A stretch of DNA of 64,000 nucleotides from Alphaproteobacteria bacterium (GTDB lineage Bacteria > Pseudomonadota > Alphaproteobacteria > UBA9219): positions 31,541 to 95,540 of the forward strand of contig JAGWIK010000007.1 of NCBI GenBank assembly GCA_028866275.1, read 5' to 3'. The notes below the pieces were generated by a model. That model made no database searches, was not told the DNA's origin, and worked only from the letters and a program-made list of their open reading frames with translations. Both the position numbers and the translations under genes were made by a program. Shown piece by piece: positions 9,899 through 16,894 of the stretch (positions within the stretch are counted from its first letter, which is position 1; every line of letters begins with the position of its first letter).

Positions 9899-12232
9899 AT
9901 GACCGCAATCAAATCCGTCGCCGTCATCGGTTCCGGCGTTATGGGCAGCGCGATCGCCGCCCACATGGCCAACGCGGGCGTGCCCGTGCTGTTGCTCGAC
10001 ATCGTGTTGAAAGACAAACCCGACCGCACTTTTCTGGCCAAAGGCGCCATCGAACGGTTGTTGAAAACCGACCCCGCGCCCTTTATGCATCCGAAAAACG
10101 CGCGCCTCGTCACGCCCGGCAATCTGGAAGACGATCTCGCCAAACTGGCCGATGTCGACTGGATCATCGAAGCGGTTCTGGAAAACCCGGAAGTCAAATC
10201 CGACCTCTACAAAAAAATCGACGGCGTCCGCAAAGCGGGTTCCGTCGTGTCGTCGAACACGTCGACCATTCCGTTGCATGTGCTGACGGGCGGGCAGTCG
10301 GAACAATTCGCGCGCGACTTTATGATCACGCATTTTTTCAACCCGCCGCGTTACATGCGCCTGCTGGAACTGGTGACGGGGCCGCAAACGCGCGCCGATG
10401 CCGTCGATGTCATCCGCGATTTCTGCGACCGCAATCTGGGCAAGGGCGTCGTGCCGTGCAAGGACACGCCGGGCTTCATCGCCAACCGTCTGGGCGTTTT
10501 CTTTTTGCAATCCGCCGTCAACGCGGCGATGGATATGGGCCTGACGGTCGAAGAAGCCGACGCGGTGTTCAGCAAACCGACCGGCATGCCGAAAACCGGC
10601 GTGTTCGGCCTGCTCGACCTCATCGGGCTGGATCTGATGCCGCTGATCGCCAAAAGCTTTATGGCGACCTTGCCCGCCGACGACGCCTATCGCGCCGTCA
10701 ATATCGCCCATCCGCTGATCGATAAAATGATCGCCGACGGTTACACGGGCCGCAAGGGCAAGGGCGGTTTTTACCGCGTCAACAAAAGCGAAGGCGGCAA
10801 GGTCAAGGAATCCATCGACCTTCAAACCGGCGAATACCGCCCGTCGCAAAAAGCCAAACTCGCCGCCGTCGAAAACGCGGGCAAGAATCTGCGCGCTTTG
10901 TGCGAGACCGACGACAAAATCGGCCAATTCGCGTGGCGCGTGCTGTCGCAAGCCCTGACTTACGCCGCGTCGCTGGTGCCGCAAATCGCCGACGATGTCG
11001 TCGCGGTCGATGCCGGCATGCGGTTGGGGTTCAACTGGAAATTCGGGCCGTTCGAACTGATCGACCAGCTCGGCGCGGCGTGGTTCGCCAAACGCCTGCT
11101 GGCCGAAGGCAAAACCGTGCCCGACCTGTTGCAAAAAGCGGTGGGGCAAAGCTTCTACCGCGTCGAAGCGGGACGCCTCGAATATCTGAACACCGAAGGC
11201 TTCTTCCGTCCCGTCGTGCGCCCGTCGGGCGTGTTGCTGCTGGCCGATGTCAAGCGCGCCGCCAAACCGCTGTTGAAAAACGGCTCGGCCAGCCTGTGGG
11301 ACATCGGGGACGGCGTGGTGTGTTTCGAATTTCACACCAAAATGAACGCCATCGACCCCGATATTTTCGCGCTGCTGAAAAAATCCATCGCGCTGGTGGG
11401 CGACGGCAAAGGCAAATATAAAGGCATGGTCGTCCATAACGACGCCGACAATTTTTCCGCCGGCGCCAATCTGGGCCTTGCCTTGTTCGCGCTGAATATC
11501 GCGATGTATCCGGCGATAGAAGATCTGGTCAAACAGGGCCACGAAACCTATCAAATGCTGAAATTCGCGCCGTTCCCGACGGTCGCCGCGCCCGCAGGCC
11601 TCGCGCTGGGCGGCGGATGCGAAATCACGCTGCACTGCGCGGCGACGCAGGCCTATGCCGAAACCTATATCGGATTGGTCGAAGTCGGCGTCGGCCTGAT
11701 CCCCGGCTGGGGCGGCTGCGCGCAAATGCTGGGCCGCGCCTTCGGCCGGAAAAAACGTTTCGGCGGCCCCATACCGCCGGTGGCGCAAATTTTTGAAACG
11801 ATCAGCACGGCCAAAGTCGCCAAATCGGCGCAGGACGCGCGCGACTTGATGTATCTGCGCGACACCGACGGCATCACCATGAACCGCGACCGGCTGCTGT
11901 TCGATGCCAAACAACGCGTGCTGGAACTGGCGAAGGATTACAAACCGCCCGAACCGCTGGTGCTCAACCTGCCGGGGCCGACCGGCCGCGCGGCCTTGGG
12001 GCTGGCAATCGATGGCTTTAAAATGCTGGGCAAAGCTCTGCCGCACGATGTCACGGTGTCGAAAGCGCTGGCATCCGTGCTGTGCGGCGGCGAACGCGAC
12101 TTCACCACGCCGACGACCGAGGCGCAGATTCTGGAAATGGAACGGCGCGAATTCATGCAGCTCGTCCATACGGACGAAACCGTGGCGCGCATCGGCTACA
12201 TGCTGAAAAACGGCAAGCCGTTGCGGAATTAG
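9899..12232 (+). CDS. fadN: 3-hydroxyacyl-CoA dehydrogenase / enoyl-CoA hydratase fusion, FadN type
   Basis: 777 aa. The domain order is dehydrogenase first, hydratase second: an NAD-binding GSGVMGSA near residue 11, 3-hydroxyacyl-CoA dehydrogenase domains to about residue 420, then a crotonase domain around 480-690 with FSAGANL and GLALGGGCEI, where the oxyanion hole and catalytic acids lie. This order is that of Bacillus FadN and differs from FadB/FadJ, where the hydratase is N-terminal. It hydrates enoyl-CoA and oxidises 3-hydroxyacyl-CoA in beta-oxidation. It is coupled to the thiolase upstream. Its stop overlaps the convergent 177-aa gene by 4 bp. Confidence 0.92.
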   Translation: MTAIKSVAVIGSGVMGSAIAAHMANAGVPVLLLDIVLKDKPDRTFLAKGAIERLLKTDPAPFMHPKNARLVTPGNLEDDLAKLADVDWIIEAVLENPEVKSDLYKKIDGVRKAGSVVSSNTSTIPLHVLTGGQSEQFARDFMITHFFNPPRYMRLLELVTGPQTRADAVDVIRDFCDRNLGKGVVPCKDTPGFIANRLGVFFLQSAVNAAMDMGLTVEEADAVFSKPTGMPKTGVFGLLDLIGLDLMPLIAKSFMATLPADDAYRAVNIAHPLIDKMIADGYTGRKGKGGFYRVNKSEGGKVKESIDLQTGEYRPSQKAKLAAVENAGKNLRALCETDDKIGQFAWRVLSQALTYAASLVPQIADDVVAVDAGMRLGFNWKFGPFELIDQLGAAWFAKRLLAEGKTVPDLLQKAVGQSFYRVEAGRLEYLNTEGFFRPVVRPSGVLLLADVKRAAKPLLKNGSASLWDIGDGVVCFEFHTKMNAIDPDIFALLKKSIALVGDGKGKYKGMVVHNDADNFSAGANLGLALFALNIAMYPAIEDLVKQGHETYQMLKFAPFPTVAAPAGLALGGGCEITLHCAATQAYAETYIGLVEVGVGLIPGWGGCAQMLGRAFGRKKRFGGPIPPVAQIFETISTAKVAKSAQDARDLMYLRDTDGITMNRDRLLFDAKQRVLELAKDYKPPEPLVLNLPGPTGRAALGLAIDGFKMLGKALPHDVTVSKALASVLCGGERDFTTPTTEAQILEMERREFMQLVHTDETVARIGYMLKNGKPLRN

Positions 12233-12762
12233 CTCCCGGCCTTGAGGGCGCTGTGGTGGGACGCCTTCTGGTGGTCGGTGCCCTTCGGCCGGGGCGGCGC
12301 TTCGGTGCCGGTGGCCGCGGCGATGGCGACACGAATTTTGTGTATTTCATCCCAGGTTAAATTTCCGCCAGCCTTATTCATCATCTGAAGATCGGTCAGC
12401 TGTGCGAACTGATCAACATATTGGAATTGGTCGTGAATAAGCCTGAAAAATCCGTCGATCTTGGGGGAAACATGCAAAGATAGAACCGAAAACAGGATGC
12501 GCTTTTCCGGCGTGTCGGGCAGGGCGACGCGACGACCGAACACGATGTCCATTGCCTGACGCAGGGCGGCCATTCTTACGTCGCCAAAATTCTGGCACTT
12601 GCTCATAATGGACTCATCCGACAGGTGTTCTACCTGATCTATGGAAAGAAACCCTGCCTGACGAAGCCTGTTGACGACGCTACGGCCGTTTTTTCCCATA
12701 TAGGGAAGGAGGACTTCAATGGATGTAAGTTGAGAAGTGGACGCCCGTTTCTTTCTTGCCAT
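12229..12762 (-). CDS. Unknown protein with a helix-hairpin-helix region like the RNA polymerase alpha C-terminal domain
   Basis: 177 aa, basic N-terminus (MARKKRAS). Residues 15-72 contain a 'NRLRQAGFLSIDQV' helix and turn, then LSDESIMSKCQNFGDVRMAAL. This has the spacing of the RNA polymerase alpha CTD or other (HhH)2 units: an 'RAGI..V..L' helix followed by 'L.NLG.KSL'. That suggests nucleic-acid or protein binding. The rest is helical, with a His/Lys-rich polar tail. It sits tail-to-tail with fadN (4-bp overlap) and head-to-head with fadE, and its base composition is lower in GC than the fad genes. No named family is recognised. Confidence 0.65.
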   Translation of the reverse strand: MARKKRASTSQLTSIEVLLPYMGKNGRSVVNRLRQAGFLSIDQVEHLSDESIMSKCQNFGDVRMAALRQAMDIVFGRRVALPDTPEKRILFSVLSLHVSPKIDGFFRLIHDQFQYVDQFAQLTDLQMMNKAGGNLTWDEIHKIRVAIAAATGTEAPPRPKGTDHQKASHHSALKAGS

Positions 12763-12882
12763 GATATCTATCCGCCTGAATAATTCTCTTAAGATGTTGT
12801 TAGCGGTTGTAGGCCTAGCATAAAGCCGCTGTCATCCTGTTTTTTACTTTCGTGCCTTTAAGGTGCTTTTTATGGTTAAATT

Positions 12883-12981
12883 ATGACCGTTCTGGAAGAC
12901 ATCCGCACCGCCTTCTGGCGACTAATCTCCAAAATCCTATGGCGGGTTTTCACTCTGCTGTACGGAAAACGCATCCGGTAA
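12883..12981 (+). CDS. Possible 32-aa cationic membrane-active small protein
   Basis: A short frame from ATG 12883 to TAA 12981 encodes a Trp-rich amphipathic helix (TAFWRLISKILWRVFTLLYG) with a basic end (KRIR). It lies 11 bp before the acyl-CoA dehydrogenase start. The ribosome site is weak and there are two rare CTA codons, so it could be chance. The remaining 12763-12882 gap holds AT-rich sequence, probably the promoters of the divergent genes. Confidence 0.3.
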   Translation: MTVLEDIRTAFWRLISKILWRVFTLLYGKRIR

Positions 12982-12992
12982 TTGAGGTCGTC

Positions 12993-14828
12993 ATGCCCAC
13001 TTATAAAGCCCCCCTCGAAGACATCCGCTTCATCCTCAACGAAGTCATCGACGCGCCCGCGCTGGCCAAATTGCCGGGCTATGAAGAAGCGACGCCCGAT
13101 AATATCGACACGGTTCTGGACGCCGCCGCGCAACTGTGCGAGGAAGTCCTGTTCCCGCTGAACCAGTCCGGCGACGCCGAAGGCTGCAGCTTCGACAACG
13201 GCAATGTGAAAACCCCGGCGGGATTCAAGGATGCCTACCAGATTTTCCGCGAAGGCGGCTGGACAGGCCTGTCCTGCAACCCCGCATTCGGCGGGCAGGG
13301 GCTGCCCGTCCTTTTAAACTGCGTCGTCGATGAAATCGTCAGCAGCGCGAACATGTCGTTCGGCATGTATCCCGGCCTGTCGCACGGCGCGTACAACGCC
13401 ATTGAAAAACACGCCACCGACGAATTAAAGAAAATCTACCTGCCCAAACTTGTCGACGGCACATGGACGGGCACGATGTGCCTGACCGAACCGCATTGCG
13501 GCACGGATCTGGGGCTTATACGCACGAAAGCCGATCCGTCCGGCACAGGGCCGTCGAACCAATATAAAATCACCGGCACGAAAATTTTCATCTCGGCGGG
13601 CGAACACGACCTGTCGGAAAATATCATCCATCTGGTTCTGGCGCGTTTGCCCGACGCGCCCGCAGGCGTGAAGGGCATCAGCCTGTTCGTCGTGCCGAAA
13701 TTTTTGGTTGGGCGCGACTGCTCTGCGCCCGCCGCGGGAGCGTCGGTCGCAACCGCGACTGCGCCAGTACGTAACAACGTCACTTGCGGCAGCATCGAAC
13801 ATAAAATGGGCATCAAAGCCTCGGCCACCTGCGTGATGAATTTCGACAACGCCACGGGCTGGCTGGTCGGCAAACCGCACAAGGGCATGAGCGCGATGTT
13901 CACGATGATGAACGAAGCGCGCATGGCCGTGGGGCTGCAAGGGCTGGGGCTGGCCGAAGTCGCCTATCAAAACGCCGTGATATACGCCAAAGAACGTCTG
14001 CAAATGCGGTCGCTGACGGGCGTAAAATTTCCAGACAAACCGGCCGACCCCATCATCGTGCATCCCGATGTGCGCCGCAATTTGCTGACGATGAAGGCGC
14101 TGGTCGAAGGCTGCCGCGCGCTGGCCCTGTGGGTCGGGCGCGAACTGGATGTCGAAGCCAAACATCCCGATGAGGCCACGCGCGCCGCGGCGGGCGACTT
14201 CGTCGCGCTGATGATCCCCGTCATCAAATCGTTCCTGACCGACAGCGGATTCGACGTCGCGAATATGGCGGTACAGGTTTACGGCGGCCACGGCTATATC
14301 CGTGAACATGGCGTCGAACAATATGTGCGCGACGCGCGCATCACGCAAATTTACGAAGGCACCAACGGCATTCAGGCGCTCGACCTTGTGGGCCGCAAAA
14401 TGGCCGAGGATTACGGCCGCCTGATGCGCCAGTTCTTCCACCCCGTCGCGGCGTTTCTGGCCGCGGAAAAGGATAACGGCGCGCTGGCCGAATTTCTGCC
14501 CTCCTTCATGTCGGCCTTCGGCAAATTGCAAATGGCGACGCTGACGGTGGCGGCGCGCGGCATCGGCAATCCCGACGAAGCGGGCGCGGCGGCGACCGAT
14601 TACCTGCGCCTGTTCGCTTATGTCGCGGTCGGATTCATGTGGCTGAAAATGGCCAAAGTCGCGGCGGCAAAAATGCCCGCGGCGGGCGACCGCGCCGGTT
14701 TTTACGATGCCAAGCTGAAAACCGCGCGTTTCTATTTCGCCCGCATCATGCCACAGGTCAACGCCTTGAATCTGGCCATCCTGTCGGGCGCGAAACCGAT
14801 GATGGATTTTCCGGTCGAGGCGTTTTAA
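12993..14828 (+). CDS. Acyl-CoA dehydrogenase, long C-terminal-extended type
   Basis: 611 aa from ATG 12993 (MPTYKAPLEDI, with GAGG upstream). The N-terminal YKAPL segment, LTEPHCGTD and GTKIFIS motifs mark the flavin/substrate domain. The catalytic base is expected in IYEGTNGIQA near residue 455, and a C-terminal extension of about 130 residues follows. This is the family that does the first oxidation of fatty acyl-CoA to enoyl-CoA in FadE-like (Bacillus) and DmdC-like proteins; DmdC handles methylmercaptopropionyl-CoA, so the substrate cannot be fixed. Thiolase, FadN fusion and this gene together form a complete beta-oxidation set like Bacillus fadNAE, interrupted here by one inverted gene. 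Confidence 0.9.
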   Translation: MPTYKAPLEDIRFILNEVIDAPALAKLPGYEEATPDNIDTVLDAAAQLCEEVLFPLNQSGDAEGCSFDNGNVKTPAGFKDAYQIFREGGWTGLSCNPAFGGQGLPVLLNCVVDEIVSSANMSFGMYPGLSHGAYNAIEKHATDELKKIYLPKLVDGTWTGTMCLTEPHCGTDLGLIRTKADPSGTGPSNQYKITGTKIFISAGEHDLSENIIHLVLARLPDAPAGVKGISLFVVPKFLVGRDCSAPAAGASVATATAPVRNNVTCGSIEHKMGIKASATCVMNFDNATGWLVGKPHKGMSAMFTMMNEARMAVGLQGLGLAEVAYQNAVIYAKERLQMRSLTGVKFPDKPADPIIVHPDVRRNLLTMKALVEGCRALALWVGRELDVEAKHPDEATRAAAGDFVALMIPVIKSFLTDSGFDVANMAVQVYGGHGYIREHGVEQYVRDARITQIYEGTNGIQALDLVGRKMAEDYGRLMRQFFHPVAAFLAAEKDNGALAEFLPSFMSAFGKLQMATLTVAARGIGNPDEAGAAATDYLRLFAYVAVGFMWLKMAKVAAAKMPAAGDRAGFYDAKLKTARFYFARIMPQVNALNLAILSGAKPMMDFPVEAF

Positions 14829-14858
14829 AAACCGGCAAGCAGGGGAGGGGCGGCCTGT

Positions 14859-15188
14859 TTAATCGGCGGGTTTCAGGTGGCTGGCATCGCGGCAGGCGGT
14901 GTTGAATCTGTCCGCCAGCGTTCTAAGTTCGGCCTCTATGCGGGCGGGCCACACCCAATCGAAAATTCCCTTGGGGCCAAGCCCGTACTGAAGATTGGCC
15001 AGCCGTCCGGCGCGGCGTTCCGCGGTTGGGGCCGACACATAATTATCCAATCCGTGCTTGAGGATAAGGCGCGCCTCTGCCGCGCGGGCGGCATCCGGAG
15101 TATCGTGCAGGGTGTCAAGATACGACATCACGGCGTCAACGGCTGCGGCAATCGCATCATTCGACGACGGCGGAGAGGGGGTATTCAT
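14859..15188 (-). CDS. Small helical protein of unknown function coupled to nadK
   Basis: 109 aa. The ATG at 15188 overlaps the nadK stop in an ATGA junction, which fixes this start although the frame is open further upstream. It is an all-helical soluble protein with a low-complexity N-terminus (TPSPPSSND) and an 'LKHGLDNYVSAPTAERRAGRL' segment, then FDWVWPARIEAELRTLADRF. I do not recognise the family. Translational coupling to NAD kinase suggests co-expression and says nothing certain about function. Confidence 0.6.
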   Translation of the reverse strand: MNTPSPPSSNDAIAAAVDAVMSYLDTLHDTPDAARAAEARLILKHGLDNYVSAPTAERRAGRLANLQYGLGPKGIFDWVWPARIEAELRTLADRFNTACRDASHLKPAD

Positions 15189-15958
15189 CCCTGCGCGCCC
15201 AGCATGAACTGTTCGCGGACGATACGTTCGCCCAGATGCAGGTCGGGGTCGAACAGCAGATGCAAATGCTTGCTGCGGTCGAGCCTGACTGTCGCGCGGG
15301 CGGCGTTGGCGATGACGCATAAACCGGCTTCGATTTTCACCGGGCGTTTGGGCAATTCCTGCGCTTCGATATCGACCACGACATCCTGCGGCAACACGGC
15401 GTAACGCCAGCCGCGCGGGCGGTATCCGCTGATCGCGGTCATGACCAGCGTGTTGGAATCCAAAGGCATAATCGGCCCGCCGCACGAATGGTTATAAGCC
15501 GTGCTGCCCGCGGGGGTGGAAACCAGAATGCCGTCCCCGCTGTAACTGGCAATACGTTCAATGCCGTCGACGGAAATCTTCAACCGCGCCGCCTGCGACG
15601 TTTCGCGCAGCACGGAAATTTCATTGATCGCCCATCCGGTATGTTCCGCGCCGTCCGCCGCCACGGCGTCGATGCGCAAGGGGTGCAGGGTGACGCGTTG
15701 CGCCTGAACAAGGCGGGCCGGCAGATCCATCTCGTTAAAATCATTGCACAGGAACCCCACGGATTCGGTGCGGCGAATGGCAAAAACCGGCTTGCCGCAT
15801 TCCATCGATTCATAAAGCGTGCGCAGCACCTGCCCGTCGCCGCCCAGCGCGACGAAAATATCGGCCTCGTCCTTGCCCGCCTGGCCATAACGTTTGGTCA
15901 GTTCGGCAAAGCTTTTCTGCGCAAGCAGGGAATGGCTGGATGTGAAATGAATCTTCAT
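15185..15958 (-). CDS. nadK: NAD kinase
   Basis: 257 aa. It phosphorylates NAD+ to NADP+ with ATP. The GGDG motif is at residues 39-42, NEIS follows near residue 120, and the glycine-rich DGILVSTPAGSTAYNHS segment near 155 forms the conserved NAD-binding site. The short length with an immediate MKIHFTSS start is normal for the alphaproteobacterial enzyme. It is divergent from chpT, with a CtrA-type site in the 108-bp gap between them, and is followed by a small coupled gene. Confidence 0.94.
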   Translation of the reverse strand: MKIHFTSSHSLLAQKSFAELTKRYGQAGKDEADIFVALGGDGQVLRTLYESMECGKPVFAIRRTESVGFLCNDFNEMDLPARLVQAQRVTLHPLRIDAVAADGAEHTGWAINEISVLRETSQAARLKISVDGIERIASYSGDGILVSTPAGSTAYNHSCGGPIMPLDSNTLVMTAISGYRPRGWRYAVLPQDVVVDIEAQELPKRPVKIEAGLCVIANAARATVRLDRSKHLHLLFDPDLHLGERIVREQFMLGAQG

Positions 15959-15973
15959 GTTTTTTAACCGATT

Positions 15974-15988
15974 TTAAGCGTCTTTTAA
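15974..15988. promoter_or_regulatory. CtrA-type binding site upstream of chpT
   Basis: TTAA (15974-15977), seven bases, TTAA (15985-15988) followed by C. This fits the CtrA consensus TTAA-N7-TTAAC and lies about 80 bp before chpT and 16 bp before nadK. A further TTAA at 15964 is spaced six bases away. Confidence 0.6.
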
Positions 15989-16066
15989 CGACTCGCGCCT
16001 AATCCTAAACCTCTTGTTAAAGATACACAAATTTCCCGTAAGAAACCACGTAAAGCGAGCCGGCCG

Positions 16067-16738
16067 ATGCAGATAGACATGCGCGTTATGGAGCTTCTGG
16101 CCTCCAAATTGTGCCACGACCTCGTCAGCCCCGTCAGTGCCATCAACAACGGGGTCGAACTGATCGAGGATATCGGCGGTTCCGTCGTCGACGAAGCGAT
16201 GAAGCTGATCGGCGACAGCGGCCAAACGGCATCGCGCCGCCTGCGCCTGTATCGCATGGCCTATGGCCGCGCGGGCACGGACGAAAATCTGGCGGTGCGC
16301 GATGTGCGTCAGATCGCCGAACATTACCTGACGGGCGGTAAAATCACATTGGCGTGGCCCGACGGCGTGCCCTCGGAAGAAGTCGCGACCCGGCGCGGTT
16401 TTTTAAAAACCGTTCTTAATCTTATCGTATTGGGCGAAGAAACGCTGGCCTATGGCGGCGTCATCTCTTTGCGGTCCGATGGGTTGGCGTGCCGTCTCGA
16501 AATCGTAGGCCGCAACGCCCATTTAAACCTACAGCTTCAGGAAGCCCTCGAAGGCGCCAGCGCGATCGAAGAACTGACGCCGCGCAGCATTCAGGCCTAT
16601 GTCACGGGGCGTTTCGCCGCGCATTTCGGGTTCAAAATCACGCATGACCACGCCATTCCGGATCGGCTCGATTTAATCCTGACGGTAACGGAGCCACAGG
16701 CGGCATCCGCGCCCGAATCCCCCGCGCTGGCTTCCTGA
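16067..16738 (+). CDS. chpT: Histidine phosphotransferase ChpT
   Basis: 223 aa. The N-terminal helical hairpin contains KLCHDLVSPVSAINNGVEL, with His17 as the phospho-acceptor; this is the signature of ChpT. The rest is a degenerate kinase-like fold without ATP-binding G boxes. In the alphaproteobacterial cell-cycle phosphorelay ChpT moves phosphate from the hybrid kinase CckA to CtrA and CpdR. It is monocistronic-looking here, with a CtrA-type TTAA-N7-TTAA site upstream, which suggests feedback by CtrA. The gap to cheA (156 bp) suggests a separate transcript. Confidence 0.9.
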   Translation: MQIDMRVMELLASKLCHDLVSPVSAINNGVELIEDIGGSVVDEAMKLIGDSGQTASRRLRLYRMAYGRAGTDENLAVRDVRQIAEHYLTGGKITLAWPDGVPSEEVATRRGFLKTVLNLIVLGEETLAYGGVISLRSDGLACRLEIVGRNAHLNLQLQEALEGASAIEELTPRSIQAYVTGRFAAHFGFKITHDHAIPDRLDLILTVTEPQAASAPESPALAS

Positions 16739-16894
16739 AACGCACGCATGTATGCGGCTAAAAATCTTCTTGCCCCGCGCGCCATAAGAAGACTGTAAAT
16801 GGGTTCTTAAGGATTTAACGCCAGAATCGACTTCTGGTCTTTTTCCCGCGATGGTTGCAATTCCCGGCCACGCCAAATCTAAGGAACCGCCATC

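Noticed and set aside
8924-12169. A 1081-codon open frame on the minus strand
   Set aside because: It runs opposite the thiolase and FadN genes, is rich in Arg, His and Gly, and has no family motif; it is a GC-driven shadow of the real genes.
12789-12803. A TTAA-N7-TTAG site before the 177-aa gene
   Set aside because: It misses the second TTAA half by one base, so it was not called a CtrA site.
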